A DNA stretch of 64,000 nt from Niastella caeni (lineage in GTDB: Bacteria; Bacteroidota; Bacteroidia; Chitinophagales; Chitinophagaceae). Under the pieces are notes generated by a model. It was not told where the DNA came from and did no database searches. It saw only the letters and a program-made list of their open reading frames with translations. Positions 15,416 to 23,929 of the stretch are shown here, piece after piece. Position 1 is the first letter of the stretch, and each line of letters begins with the position of its first letter. The position numbers were made by a program, and so were the translations under genes. Where the stretch lies: assembly GCF_004834005.1 (NCBI RefSeq), contig NZ_STFF01000012.1:120067-184066 (forward strand), written 5' to 3'.

Positions 15416-18169
15416 TTATATTGAAAATGCTGTATCAATAATTTCAGCCTGTTCCTGTGCATGCACCTTGGCGTAACCGGTAGCTGTAGCTGCGCTTGGC
15501 TGGCGGCTGATCACTCCGTAATTGATGCTCTTCAGGTTCATTTGTAAGAAAGAGGCTGCGCCCATGTTCAACGGTTCTTCCTGTACCCAGAACCAGGTGG
15601 CTTTGCTGTATTTGCGGTACAGTTCTTCCAACTGTTTTACTGGTAAAGGATATAATTGTTCGAGCCGTACGATGGCGGTGTCTTTTTTGTTTTCTTTTTG
15701 TTGGCGATCTGCGAGGTCGAAGTATACTTTACCGCTGCAGAACAATACTTTCCGTACGCGGTTGGCGTCATCTGCGTATGTATCATCGATCACTTCCTTA
15801 AAGCCGCCGCTTAAAAACTCCTGTGCAGGCGAATAAGTACCGGGATGGCGCAGGTTGGCTTTTGGTGAGAAATTGATCAGTGGTTTGCGGAAAGGCCATG
15901 CTTCCTGACGGCGCAATGCGTGGAAGAAGTTGGCAGCAGTTGTAATATTGGTTACCACCATATTTAATTCTGCGCACATTTGCAGGAAACGCTCCATACG
16001 GGCGCTGCTGTGCTCGGGGCCCTGTCCTTCATAACCGTGCGGTAACAACATGGTAATGCCATTCATGCGATTCCATTTTTGTTCACCGGCTGAAATGAAC
16101 TGGTCGATCATGGTTTGCGCACCGTTACAGAAATCACCAAATTGTGCTTCCCATAATACCAGTGCATTGGGATTGGCCATGGCGTAACCATATTCAAAGC
16201 CCAATACGCCATATTCGCTCAGTAAGGAGTTGTATATTCTGAATTGGCCATTGGCGCCGGGTATGTTGCTTAGCCGGCTGTATGCTTTGTCGTTGTTTTC
16301 GTCGCGCAATACAGCATGGCGGTGCGAGAAGGTGCCGCGGCGTACATCCTGTCCGCTCATCCGAACATCTTTTCCTTCCAGTAACAGGCTGCCGTAGGCC
16401 AGCAGTTCACCGGTTGCCCAGTCAATCTTACCTTCTTCGTTATATAATTTTATTTTATCCTGAATGATCTTTTCCACCTTTTTCAATGGCTTAAAATCAT
16501 CAGGCCATTTCATGAGGGCTTCAAACACTTTTTTGAAATCATCTTCTTTTACAGCAGTAACCGGCGATTTGTCGAAGTCGTCTTCGGTGGCTTTGCGTAA
16601 GCTTTTCCAGGCTAATTCAGGCTGTTGATAATGGTAGGGCAGCGGGTTCTGCTTTATTTCGTCGAGGCGTTCCTGCAGGTCGCCCCAGAATTTCTTCTCC
16701 ATTTCCTTCGCCAGGTCTTTCGCATCTGCTTCTCCGTTTTCCAGCAAATAATTGGTGTATACTTCGCGTGGGTTAACGTGCTTTTCAATCAGCGCATACA
16801 GGTGCGGCTGCGTGAATTTAGGGTCGTCGCCTTCGTTGTGTCCATGACGGCGGTAACAAACCATGTCAATGAATACATCTGAATTAAACTCCTGGCGGTA
16901 GCGGGTAGCTATTTCAGCGCATTTAACAACCGCTTCTGCATCATCGCCATTTACGTGCAATACCGGCGCCTGTATCATGGCTGCCAGTGAAGTACAGTAA
17001 TCAGAACTGCGGGCATCTTCAAAATCGGTAGTGAACCCGATCTGGTTGTTGATCACGAAGTGAATGGTGCCTCCGGTATAGTAACCATCGAGGTCGCTCA
17101 TTTGCACCACTTCGTATACCACACCCTGGCCGGCAACAGAAGCGTCGCCATGTATTAAGATGGGTAATATTTTATCGAATTCGCTGTTGTATAAAACGTC
17201 TGCTTTTGCTCTTGCAAAACCAACCACTACAGGGTCTACTGCTTCCAGGTGCGAAGGGTTGGGCATCAGCTTCAGGTGAACGGTCTTGCCATCGGCTGTT
17301 TGCACTTCACTGCCATAACCCATGTGGTATTTTACGTCGCCGCTACCCATGGTTTGGTCGAGCTTGGCTGTGCCTTCAAATTCGCTGAAGATCTGCTCAT
17401 AGGTTTTACCCATGATGTTGGCCAGCACGTTCAGGCGACCCCGGTGCGCCATACCGATCACCACTTCCTGTACGTCGTTGTTGGCGCCGGTGGTGATTAT
17501 TTCGTCAAGGGCGGCAATAGTGGTTTCTCCGCCTTCGAGCGAGAACCTTTTCTGGCCGATATATTTGGTATGGAGAAACTTTTCGAATATAACGCCCTGG
17601 TTGAGTTTTTCCAGGATGCGTTTTTTCTTGTTGATGGGCAACGGCTTGCTGAAGTTCCGTTCCATTTCATTGGTGAGCCAGTCAACTTTTTTCTGATCGC
17701 TGATGTATTTGAACTCGATACCCACATGCGAGGCGTAGGTTTTCTGCATATGCTGCAGAATATTACGCAGGGTAGTGGTGCCCAGCCCGATCATATTGCC
17801 TGCGTGGAATGTTTTATCGAGGTCGGCTTCCGTAAAACCATAGAACCCGAGGTCGAGATTGGCGCCGCGGTCTTTACGCGGGCGAATGGGGTTGGTTTTA
17901 GCGATCAGGTGGCCTTTGTTGCGGTAACCCAAAATAAGGCGGTAGGCGCCCACTTCTTTTTTCCAATCGATACTTTCTGTGGCTGCGCCGGCTTCTGTTG
18001 AAGAAGCGGCACCATTTGTCCCATTTTTGCCTTGTCCCACGGCAAAGTCAAATCCTTCAAAAAATTTTTTAAGGTCGGGATCAACACTGTTTGGGTCTTG
18101 TAAGAAATCCTGATACAGGTTTTCAATAAAGGCCGGGTGGGAATTGGTGATATACGAAAAATCCTTCAT
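15416..18169 (-). CDS. odhA: 2-oxoglutarate dehydrogenase E1
   Basis: This thiamine-diphosphate enzyme decarboxylates 2-oxoglutarate and succinylates E2. The 917-aa protein has normal E1o length and layout: the short N-terminal E2-binding segment (SHPAFIENLYQDFLQDP), the TPP-binding region with HGDASVAGQGVVYE and QIGFTTDFEDARSS, and MVCYRRHGHNEGDDP. The transketolase-like pyrimidine domain (HRHAVLRDE, LLPHGYEGQGPEHSSAR) and the C-terminal domain ending AEIIDTAFSI follow. It is the first gene of the odhA-odhB pair. The 69-bp gap between them carries the word repeat CCATCAAGCCATCAAGCCATT. Confidence 0.97.
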   Translation of the reverse strand: MKDFSYITNSHPAFIENLYQDFLQDPNSVDPDLKKFFEGFDFAVGQGKNGTNGAASSTEAGAATESIDWKKEVGAYRLILGYRNKGHLIAKTNPIRPRKDRGANLDLGFYGFTEADLDKTFHAGNMIGLGTTTLRNILQHMQKTYASHVGIEFKYISDQKKVDWLTNEMERNFSKPLPINKKKRILEKLNQGVIFEKFLHTKYIGQKRFSLEGGETTIAALDEIITTGANNDVQEVVIGMAHRGRLNVLANIMGKTYEQIFSEFEGTAKLDQTMGSGDVKYHMGYGSEVQTADGKTVHLKLMPNPSHLEAVDPVVVGFARAKADVLYNSEFDKILPILIHGDASVAGQGVVYEVVQMSDLDGYYTGGTIHFVINNQIGFTTDFEDARSSDYCTSLAAMIQAPVLHVNGDDAEAVVKCAEIATRYRQEFNSDVFIDMVCYRRHGHNEGDDPKFTQPHLYALIEKHVNPREVYTNYLLENGEADAKDLAKEMEKKFWGDLQERLDEIKQNPLPYHYQQPELAWKSLRKATEDDFDKSPVTAVKEDDFKKVFEALMKWPDDFKPLKKVEKIIQDKIKLYNEEGKIDWATGELLAYGSLLLEGKDVRMSGQDVRRGTFSHRHAVLRDENNDKAYSRLSNIPGANGQFRIYNSLLSEYGVLGFEYGYAMANPNALVLWEAQFGDFCNGAQTMIDQFISAGEQKWNRMNGITMLLPHGYEGQGPEHSSARMERFLQMCAELNMVVTNITTAANFFHALRRQEAWPFRKPLINFSPKANLRHPGTYSPAQEFLSGGFKEVIDDTYADDANRVRKVLFCSGKVYFDLADRQQKENKKDTAIVRLEQLYPLPVKQLEELYRKYSKATWFWVQEEPLNMGAASFLQMNLKSINYGVISRQPSAATATGYAKVHAQEQAEIIDTAFSI

Positions 18170-18435
18170 GAGGATGCAATTGAAGCTTAAAGTGTATTGA
18201 GTTATTTAAAATCGGGGTACAAATATCGGTCAAAAAAGGTAGGAACGAAAGCCAATTTGCCTGATTTTGTGTTTTTTGACGGCATTTATCGCGGTGGGGA
18301 GCTAAAACCCGCACCCAACGTGCATTCTATGGTAATTTAGTGGAAAAAAGAACCGATAATTGCCTGTTTTTCATACTGGCGGAAATAGGTTCAAGAATTT
18401 TCCTGTATTATTTTTCGTTTTTTGGTGCAAATCCT

Positions 18436-18443
18436 TAACTTTG
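18436..18443 (+). promoter_or_regulatory. -7 element of the rpsT promoter
   Basis: TAACTTTG, followed by C as is common, matches TAnnTTTG and lies 39 bp before the rpsT start. A T-rich stretch with TTCG sits about 19 bp upstream. Confidence 0.7.
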
Positions 18444-18482
18444 CATCCCCGAAAATTATTCGGATTTAAACATTGGAACGAA

Positions 18483-18740
18483 ATGGCAAATCATAAAGCT
18501 ACCAAAAAAGACGTGCGTCAAGCCGCTAAAAGACGTGAAAGAAATAAGTATTACGGTAAAACTACCCGTAATGCCATCCGTGACCTGAAAGAAATTAAGG
18601 GTGGCGCGGAAGCTGCTAAAGAGTTTCCTGAAGTAGCTTCAATGATCGACAAATTAGCTAAAAGAGGTATTATCCATAAGAACAAAGCCGCTAACCTGAA
18701 AAGCAAGCTGGCTAAGAAGATCAATACCCTGGCAAAATAA
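18483..18740 (+). CDS. rpsT: 30S ribosomal protein S20
   Basis: The 85-aa basic protein starts MANHKATKKDVRQAAKRRERN, the typical S20 start, and ends KSKLAKKINTLAK. S20 binds 16S rRNA early in 30S assembly. The frame is open upstream to 18360, but that stretch overlaps the promoter and is not S20-like, so the ATG at 18483 is used. It is monocistronic with its own promoter and terminator. Confidence 0.97.
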   Translation: MANHKATKKDVRQAAKRRERNKYYGKTTRNAIRDLKEIKGGAEAAKEFPEVASMIDKLAKRGIIHKNKAANLKSKLAKKINTLAK

Positions 18741-18823
18741 GTTTAGATTCCTATTGGCTGGTTAAGCGCTTGTACAACGAGTCGCCAACCAGATCAAAAC
18801 GATATTATTTTTTTTTGTTTTTT

Positions 18824-18850
18824 CCTCCCGTTCACGCGGGAGGTTTTTTT
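18824..18850 (+). terminator. rho-independent terminator of rpsT
   Basis: A 7-bp stem CCTCCCG/CGGGAGG with a 6-base loop is followed by seven T residues. Confidence 0.93.
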
Positions 18851-18864
18851 ATTTGGGGGAAAGC

Positions 18865-18995
18865 AAGGCAACGAGGCAACAAGGCATAGAGGGTGCTCGC
18901 TATTATTTCAGGTTCCCGATTTTTGGCTTCCGGCTTCCGACTTCCAACTTCCTTCTTTACTTCTACATTCGATATCCAAAATCCGATATTCAATA
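18865..18995. repeat. mixed word-repeat spacer before the second M14 peptidase
   Basis: Three word types sit side by side: CAAGGCAACGAGGCAACAAGG, then GGCTTCCGGCTTCCGACTTCC, then CATTCGATATCCAAAATCCG. Related words occur at 39342-39775, near 29095 inside kdtA, and near 10571-10605 inside the methyltransferase gene. Confidence 0.7.
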
Positions 18996-19032
18996 TTTCT
19001 TCTCCGTATATTTAGCCTCCAACAGTCACACT

Positions 19033-20751
19033 ATGAGAATATTGCTTATTCTATTATTTCCAGTATCTCTCTTCAGCCAACCCATTCTCACGAAATACGA
19101 ACAAACCCACGCTAAGGAAACACCTACCTATAGCGAGATCATTTCCTGGTGGAAAATGATGGACGACCGTTTCGCTACCATTAAAATGCAGTCCATGGGC
19201 CCCACCGATGCTGGTTTTCCGCTGCACCTGGTGCTGGTATCGAACGACGGCGATTTTGATATGGCCAGTCTGCACCGGAAGAACAAACGCATCATCCTTA
19301 TTAATAATGGTATTCACCCCGGCGAACCCGATGGCATCGATGCCAGCATGTTACTGGTGCGCGACATTGCCGTTCGCAAAACAAAATTGCCCGATAATGT
19401 GGTGCTGGCCATCATACCGGTGTACAATATTGGCGGTTGCCTCAACCGCAGCGCCTGGTACCGCGCCGATCAAAACGGACCGGACCAATTTGGCTCCCGC
19501 GGCAATTCGCAAAACCTCGACCTGAACCGTGATTTTATAAAATGCGATTCCAAAGAAGCCCGCTCCTTTGCGGCCATCTTTCACCAATGCGATCCCGATG
19601 TATTTATAGATAACCATGTTAGCAATGGCGCCGACTACCAGCACATCATGACCCTGCTCGCTACCCAGTATAATAAACTAGGCGGTATAATGGGCGATTA
19701 TTTACATCAGGAATTTGAACCCGGATTGTACATACTGATGAAAAAAAAGGGATACGATCTGGTGCCGTATGTTGATTTTGCCGGGAATACACCCGATGCC
19801 GGTCTCACCGCTTATTTTGACGGTCCGCGTTACAGCAGTGGCTATGCTACTTTGTGGCACAGCTTTGCTTTTGTGCCCGAAACGCATATGCTGAAACCCT
19901 ACGACCAACGGGTAAAGGCTACCTACGCCTTCATGCAAACGGCCATAGAATTTACGGCAGTGCACAGTGCTGCCATAAAACAGTTGAGGCTGGAAGGGAA
20001 AGCCGCGGCGCTTACACAAACCAGTTTCCCGGTGAGTTGGAAACTCGATACTACCCGGCACGAGCAGGTGCTGTTCAAAGGGTATGAAGCTGGTCAGAAA
20101 AACAGCGAGGTTTCGGGTCTGCCACGCCTGTATTACGATCGCAGCAAACCGTACGAAAAGCAATTGCCTTACTATAATTTTTATACGCCTAAGACTATCA
20201 TCGAAAAGCCGGTAGCTTACATCATTCCACAAGGCTGGTGGAAAGTGATCGATCTGCTGAAGATAAATAAGGTGCAGATGATCACGTTGCCCAAAGATAC
20301 CAGCATACAAGTGGAGGTATATCATATCGAAGATTATAAAACCTGGCCCCGCCAGTACGAGATGCATCACCCGAACACCGAGGTGAAAGTAAGTACCAGC
20401 AAGCAGGTGATGAAATTCAGGAAAGGGGATTATTATATTCCGGTAACTCAGGTGGCCAATCGTTTCCTGGTAACGGTGCTGGAACCCCAGAGCGATGACT
20501 CTTACTTTGCCTGGAATTATTTCGACGCTATCCTGGGCCGCAAAGAAGGGTTCAGTTCGTATGCATTTGAAGATACTGCCGCGCAATACCTCAACGGGCA
20601 TCCTGATATTAAAAAGCAGTTGGAAGAACGCCGGGCAAGTGATACGGCGTTTGCCAGAAGCGCATCTGCCCAACTGGATTTTGTATATAGAAACTCACCC
20701 TATTTTGAGCCAGATTACCTGAGATATCCTGTTTACCGGGTAGTTCGATAG
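19033..20751 (+). CDS. secreted M14 zinc carboxypeptidase-like protein (second copy type)
   Basis: The 572-aa protein starts at the ATG at 19033, which gives a clean signal peptide (MRILLILLFPVSLFSQ). The longer upstream frame only translates repeat spacer. The M14 domain shows zinc ligands H95 and E98 (NGIHPGEPDG), NLDLNRDFIK, the third-ligand region FIDNHVSNGADYQH and the catalytic-Glu region FAFVPETHML. It is thus predicted to be an active exported carboxypeptidase. The C-terminal ~200 residues form a beta-rich domain without a T9SS signal. It differs clearly from the 863-aa M14 protein in length and motif context. Substrate unknown. Confidence 0.87.
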   Translation: MRILLILLFPVSLFSQPILTKYEQTHAKETPTYSEIISWWKMMDDRFATIKMQSMGPTDAGFPLHLVLVSNDGDFDMASLHRKNKRIILINNGIHPGEPDGIDASMLLVRDIAVRKTKLPDNVVLAIIPVYNIGGCLNRSAWYRADQNGPDQFGSRGNSQNLDLNRDFIKCDSKEARSFAAIFHQCDPDVFIDNHVSNGADYQHIMTLLATQYNKLGGIMGDYLHQEFEPGLYILMKKKGYDLVPYVDFAGNTPDAGLTAYFDGPRYSSGYATLWHSFAFVPETHMLKPYDQRVKATYAFMQTAIEFTAVHSAAIKQLRLEGKAAALTQTSFPVSWKLDTTRHEQVLFKGYEAGQKNSEVSGLPRLYYDRSKPYEKQLPYYNFYTPKTIIEKPVAYIIPQGWWKVIDLLKINKVQMITLPKDTSIQVEVYHIEDYKTWPRQYEMHHPNTEVKVSTSKQVMKFRKGDYYIPVTQVANRFLVTVLEPQSDDSYFAWNYFDAILGRKEGFSSYAFEDTAAQYLNGHPDIKKQLEERRASDTAFARSASAQLDFVYRNSPYFEPDYLRYPVYRVVR

Positions 20752-20925
20752 TTATTAAGTTATTGAGTTGTTAGGCGAACTCTTAAACTTAATAACCGGT
20801 AACTGTATTTTGTATTCCCGGTAACCGGAACCCGGTAACTGGTAACTGTATTTTGTTTTCCCTGTAACCTGCAACCTGTAACTGTATTTTGCATCCCCGG
20901 TATCCGGTAACTGGAAACCGGTAAC
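20752..20925. repeat. GGTAACYGG word repeat
   Basis: The spacer between two convergent genes is almost entirely built of CCGGTAACTGTATTTTG and GGTAACCGGAACCCGG words, with CGGTAACTGTATTTTG-type blocks recurring three times. The same vocabulary is at 26521-26591, 39755-39776 and inside kdtA (29825-29860). Confidence 0.8.
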
Positions 20926-21696
20926 CTAAAACTTCAGGTGCCTAACCGTTAACCCATCATTGATCAATTGTTTCAGCGAATCGATGCCTATGCGTACATG
21001 GCGTTCTACATAGTTGGCGGTAACCTTTTTGTCGCTTTCTTCGGTTTTTACGCCTTCTGGTATCATGGGCGAATCACTAACAAGTAACAGGGCGCCGGTT
21101 GGCACTTTATTATAAAAGCCTACCGAGAAAATGGTGGCCGTTTCCATATCAATGGCCATGGCTCTTACTTTTTGCAGGTATTCTTTAAAATTTTCATCAT
21201 GCTCCCATACCCGGCGGTTGGTAGAATACACGGTGCCGGTCCAGTAATCAACACCATAATCACGAATGGTGGTGGAGACTGCTTTTTGCAGGGCGAATGC
21301 CGGCAGGGCGGGCACTTCGGGCGGAAAGTAATCGTTGGAAGTACCTTCGCCGCGGATGGCTGCGATGGGTAAGATCAGGTCGCCGATATTGTTGCGTTTT
21401 TTCAATCCGCCGCATTTACCCAGGAACAGGGCGGCTTTGGGTTCAATGGCGGTTAGCAGGTCCATAACGGTGGCAGCGGTAGGGCTGCCCATACCAAAAT
21501 TGATGATGGTAATGTTTTCTGCGGTAGCGCATTGCATGGGGCGGTCTACGCCGATAATAGGAACGTTGTTCCATTCGGCAAACATCTTTACATAATTGCT
21601 GAAGTTGGTGAGCAGAATGTATTCTCCGAAATTTTCCAGGGACTCTCCTGTGTAGCGGGGCAGCCAGTTTTTGACAATTTCCTCTTTTGTTTTCAT
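20926..21696 (-). CDS. amn: AMP nucleosidase
   Basis: AMP nucleosidase cleaves AMP to adenine and ribose-5-phosphate and tunes the adenylate pool. The 256-aa protein is the short Bacteroidota form: a PNP/UDP phosphorylase fold with NFGMGSPTAATVMDLL, the phosphate/ribose region ALFLGKCGGLKK, and the base/ribose pocket MAIDMETATIFSVGF followed by LLLVSDSPM. The E. coli-type extra N-terminal domain is absent, as is usual in this group. It is probably cytoplasmic and monocistronic. Confidence 0.88.
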   Translation of the reverse strand: MKTKEEIVKNWLPRYTGESLENFGEYILLTNFSNYVKMFAEWNNVPIIGVDRPMQCATAENITIINFGMGSPTAATVMDLLTAIEPKAALFLGKCGGLKKRNNIGDLILPIAAIRGEGTSNDYFPPEVPALPAFALQKAVSTTIRDYGVDYWTGTVYSTNRRVWEHDENFKEYLQKVRAMAIDMETATIFSVGFYNKVPTGALLLVSDSPMIPEGVKTEESDKKVTANYVERHVRIGIDSLKQLINDGLTVRHLKF

Positions 21697-21774
21697 CTTT
21701 TATATCATTGCTTTTTTTAGTTGGGTCAATCATTAATCCCGGTAGGGATTTGTCGCGAAGGGAATTGGGCCCTC

Positions 21775-21806
21775 GCTCTCCGCCAGCTGGCAGATTCGGC
21801 GGGCAG
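21775..21806. repeat. dispersed CCGCCAGCTGGCAGATTCGGCGG-type repeat
   Basis: An imperfect G/C-rich inverted element in the spacer upstream of amn (CCGCCAGCTGGCAG then TTCGGCGGGCAGG). It resembles the short palindromic repeats scattered through many Bacteroidota genomes; compare 35007-35028. Confidence 0.55.
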
Positions 21807-21910
21807 GTAAGCACCTGGTCGTTAGATGGCGATAAGGTTTAAGATACTCAATAAATTTCGTTTATTTTCGGCAAATCATGTAGTTTTTTAATAATAGAAG
21901 TAACAAATAG

Positions 21911-21918
21911 TAGTTTTG
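21911..21918 (+). promoter_or_regulatory. -7 element 5 bp before an ATG
   Basis: TAGTTTTG matches TAnnTTTG and lies immediately before the start codon at 21924, so a transcript from it would be leaderless or nearly so. Confidence 0.4.
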
Positions 21919-21923
21919 ACGCT

Positions 21924-22364
21924 ATGATCAGGATCGAATATCCTTCTTTCCCCTTTCGCATGAAAGAAGAGGACGGCAAAGAATTTATTTTTGATGAGAA
22001 CCGCCGTCAATGGCTTCGGCTGACTCCGGAAGAATGGGTGCGTCAGAATTTTCTGCAATACTTACTCCAGGTAAAGAAATACCCGGCTTCGCTTACCGCT
22101 ATTGAAAAAGAGATCAGGTTGGGGGAGTTAAAAAAACGGTTTGATATATTGGTATACGATGCACAGCATCAACCCTGGCTGATGGTAGAATGCAAAGGCA
22201 TGGATGTTTTATTGAACGATGCCGTATTGCAACAGGTATTACGGTATAACATAGCCGTACCGGTACCTTACCTCGTGATCACCAATGGTTCGTCCTGTTT
22301 TGGTTATTTAAGAAAAAATAACCAGTTGCAATTGCTTGACGGTTTGCCCGACTTTGGGTTTTAA
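21924..22364 (+). CDS. HsdR_N-like (PD-(D/E)XK) nuclease-fold protein
   Basis: The 146-aa protein matches the stand-alone type I restriction R-subunit N-terminal domain seen widely in Bacteroidota. It has an opening WVRQNFLQYLLQVKKYP helix, then the nuclease core RFDILVYD...PWLMVECKG, where D, E and K form the metal site. The fold continues as VLQQVLRYN and LVITNGSSCFGY. No hsdM, hsdS or helicase is nearby, so it is not a restriction system by context. The physiological role is unknown. An in-frame Met at 21960 is an alternative start, which would give a short untranslated leader. Confidence 0.8.
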   Translation: MIRIEYPSFPFRMKEEDGKEFIFDENRRQWLRLTPEEWVRQNFLQYLLQVKKYPASLTAIEKEIRLGELKKRFDILVYDAQHQPWLMVECKGMDVLLNDAVLQQVLRYNIAVPVPYLVITNGSSCFGYLRKNNQLQLLDGLPDFGF

Positions 22365-22434
22365 GTTGTTCTTAACGCTATTTATGCTTTCTTTAGCTTA
22401 ACCAATAACTAATTTATGGCCGTAGAAAAGCACA

Positions 22435-22546
22435 GATGGCTGAATGGTTGAATTGTTAGATGGCTGGGGTGAAGGCATGGGGGTGTTTGAATTTATTCAA
22501 CCTAGCCAAATTTCGGAAATCATAACAATCAAACCATTCAGCCATC
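22435..22546. repeat. inverted word repeat (GATGGCTGAATGGTT)
   Basis: The 15-base word at 22435-22449 is perfectly complementary to 22532-22546, between the convergent HsdR_N-like gene and the monooxygenase-like gene. The middle carries AATTGTTAGATGGCTGG, a half copy of the same word. Confidence 0.75.
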
Positions 22547-22562
22547 AAACAATTAATCTCTT

Positions 22563-22967
22563 TTATTCTTTTTCCCATTCAATGGCCGTGGTATCGTAGT
22601 GTTTCATTTCTTCAATGTTGTTGTAATAGGGCCTTACCAGGTTAAGGAAGGGCATAAAGTCGGCGCTTTTTCTAAAGCCATTTAAATGCTCTTCCATCGA
22701 CGTCCAATGAATGACCACGATGTAATGATTCGGTTCTTCTTTTCCGTGAATCACTTTATAGCCCAGGCAATAAGGCGATGATTGTAGGTATCTGGCGGCA
22801 TTGGTATAAGCCTGTTCAAAGTTCTTTTGTTGATCGGTAGCAATGTTGTACCGGATAATTTCAACCGAGTAATTCTTTTTCTTCTCCATATTGTTACGAT
22901 TTGTTTGTGCAAAATTGTTGATCGAAATACATCCTGTTACAAACAGCAGTAATATTATCTGTTTCAT
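22563..22967 (-). CDS. exported antibiotic-biosynthesis-monooxygenase (ABM)-like protein
   Basis: The 134-aa protein starts at MKQIILLLFVTGC, giving a signal peptide or lipoprotein-like N terminus. The longer frame to 23018 runs into the promoter zone of the divergent regulator. Residues ~35-125 form a dimeric alpha/beta-barrel of the ABM type (YSVEIIRYNI, FEQAYTNAARYLQSS, NHYIVVIHWTSMEEHLNGF). Such proteins range from quinol monooxygenases to heme-binding proteins, and the substrate cannot be told. Divergence from an HxlR regulator (113 bp between starts) suggests control by it. An alternative cytoplasmic start is the Met of MEKKKNYSVEII. Confidence 0.75.
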   Translation of the reverse strand: MKQIILLLFVTGCISINNFAQTNRNNMEKKKNYSVEIIRYNIATDQQKNFEQAYTNAARYLQSSPYCLGYKVIHGKEEPNHYIVVIHWTSMEEHLNGFRKSADFMPFLNLVRPYYNNIEEMKHYDTTAIEWEKE

Positions 22968-23080
22968 GTATGTAATTGATTTTCGGCCCAAGTTAGCGGG
23001 TACAGGTGGGGGAAACAATAACTTACCTGAAAGTAAGCCCGGCCAATATTTTGTTTATTAATTTGCAGAAACTGTTTTCA

Positions 23081-23446
23081 ATGATCAGTCTGCATAATAA
23101 AACATATACCTGTCCTGTTGATGTTACCCTCAGCTTTATTGGCGGTAAGTGGAAGTTGCTGATACTTTCTCATCTTCACCGGTTTGAAAAAAAGGGATTC
23201 AGTGAGATCAGGGATAACCTGCCGGGTGTATCAGAAAAGATGTTGAGTCAGCAATTGAAGGAACTGGAGCGTGATAAACTAATTGAAAAGAAAGTATTGT
23301 CGGCCAAGCCTTTTCGCGTAGAATATAGTTTAACTGTATTTGGAAGATCCTTGTCGCCCCTGTACCTTTTTATAAGCGAGTGGGGGATTACCTACCTGAA
23401 GGAGAATGGCATTGATTATGTGAAGGACCAGGCGTTGTATAAGTAG
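23081..23446 (+). CDS. HxlR-family transcriptional regulator
   Basis: The 121-aa winged-helix protein has the HxlR signature: a conserved CPVD cysteine near residue 10, then FIGGKWKLLILSHL. The wing region is SEKMLSQQLKELERDKLIEKK and VEYSLTVFGRSL. HxlR proteins often sense reactive electrophiles, oxidants or aldehydes through the N-terminal Cys, and usually control the divergent gene, here the ABM-like protein. The start at 23081 is preferred because the longer frame crosses the shared promoter region. Confidence 0.9.
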   Translation: MISLHNKTYTCPVDVTLSFIGGKWKLLILSHLHRFEKKGFSEIRDNLPGVSEKMLSQQLKELERDKLIEKKVLSAKPFRVEYSLTVFGRSLSPLYLFISEWGITYLKENGIDYVKDQALYK

Positions 23447-23463
23447 AAGGAATAAAGTAAAGT

Positions 23464-23679
23464 TTAAAACCTGATGGATATTTCCAGATGCCCGCCAAGG
23501 CCATCTTTAATTATTCGTTGCAGTGTAGAAAACCGAACATCTTTCAGGTCTTTTTCCAGTTTAGAGATATACGATTTATTGGTTCCTGAAAGTTCAGCAA
23601 CCTGTTCTTGGGTTAACCCTTTTTTTTGCCTTGCTTCCTGAAGAAGCACCCCTAATTTAAATGCCTCATAACCGATCAT
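23464..23679 (-). CDS. XRE-family HTH protein (HigA-like orphan antitoxin)
   Basis: The 71-aa protein is essentially one Xre-type helix-turn-helix (LLQEARQKKGLTQEQVAELSGTNKSYISKLE) with a short C-terminal tail ending LEISIRF. In Bacteroidota such proteins are usually antitoxins encoded just after a RelE/HigB toxin. Here the position is held by a 23-codon toxin-like remnant that overlaps the start, so this is probably an orphan antitoxin or a re-used regulator. Confidence 0.85.
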   Translation of the reverse strand: MIGYEAFKLGVLLQEARQKKGLTQEQVAELSGTNKSYISKLEKDLKDVRFSTLQRIIKDGLGGHLEISIRF

Positions 23680-23737
23680 AAAATTCTTTGAAATAGCCTT
23701 TGTAGAAGAATAGTTCCCGTATTTTGTCGTTGGCCAT
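23666..23737 (-). pseudogene. truncated RelE/HigB-type toxin remnant
   Basis: A 23-codon frame starting MANDKIRELFFYKGYFKEFY stops right after the antitoxin start codon (14-bp overlap). The sequence resembles the first two dozen residues of phage-Gp49-like HigB toxins (pattern x-R-E-h-h-F-Y-K-x-Y-F-x-x-F-Y). The rest of a ~110-residue toxin is missing, as if an internal deletion joined the toxin 5' end to the antitoxin start. It is too short to be active. Confidence 0.55.
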
Positions 23738-23873
23738 AAAGTTAATAAAAGTAGTCCGATCAGACAACTTCCTTTTTACTGTTAACAATGGTTTTGCGGG
23801 AACCTTTAGACCTAAGTAGAAGAAAATCAGTAAAGTTTGAAGTTATGAAAATATTTAATATATCGTGTGGGCC

Positions 23874-23918
23874 AAAAAAAATCCCACCCGCTTTGGCGAA
23901 TGGGATGTAAGACTTTTT
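23874..23918 (-). terminator. terminator of gdhA
   Basis: On the minus strand, ATCCCATTCGCC-AAAG-CGGGTGGGAT forms a stem and is followed by eight T residues. Confidence 0.8.
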
Positions 23919-23929
23919 GCTGTTAACCT

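Noticed and set aside
17249..18001. 250-codon plus-strand frame inside odhA
   Set aside because: Antisense shadow of a clear E1 dehydrogenase gene.
19702..20673. 323-codon minus-strand frame opposite the second M14 peptidase
   Set aside because: Antisense shadow; no domain or signal peptide, and the plus strand has the full M14 active site.
21924..22364. Type I restriction system
   Set aside because: Only the HsdR N-terminal fold is present; no methylase, specificity subunit or helicase nearby.
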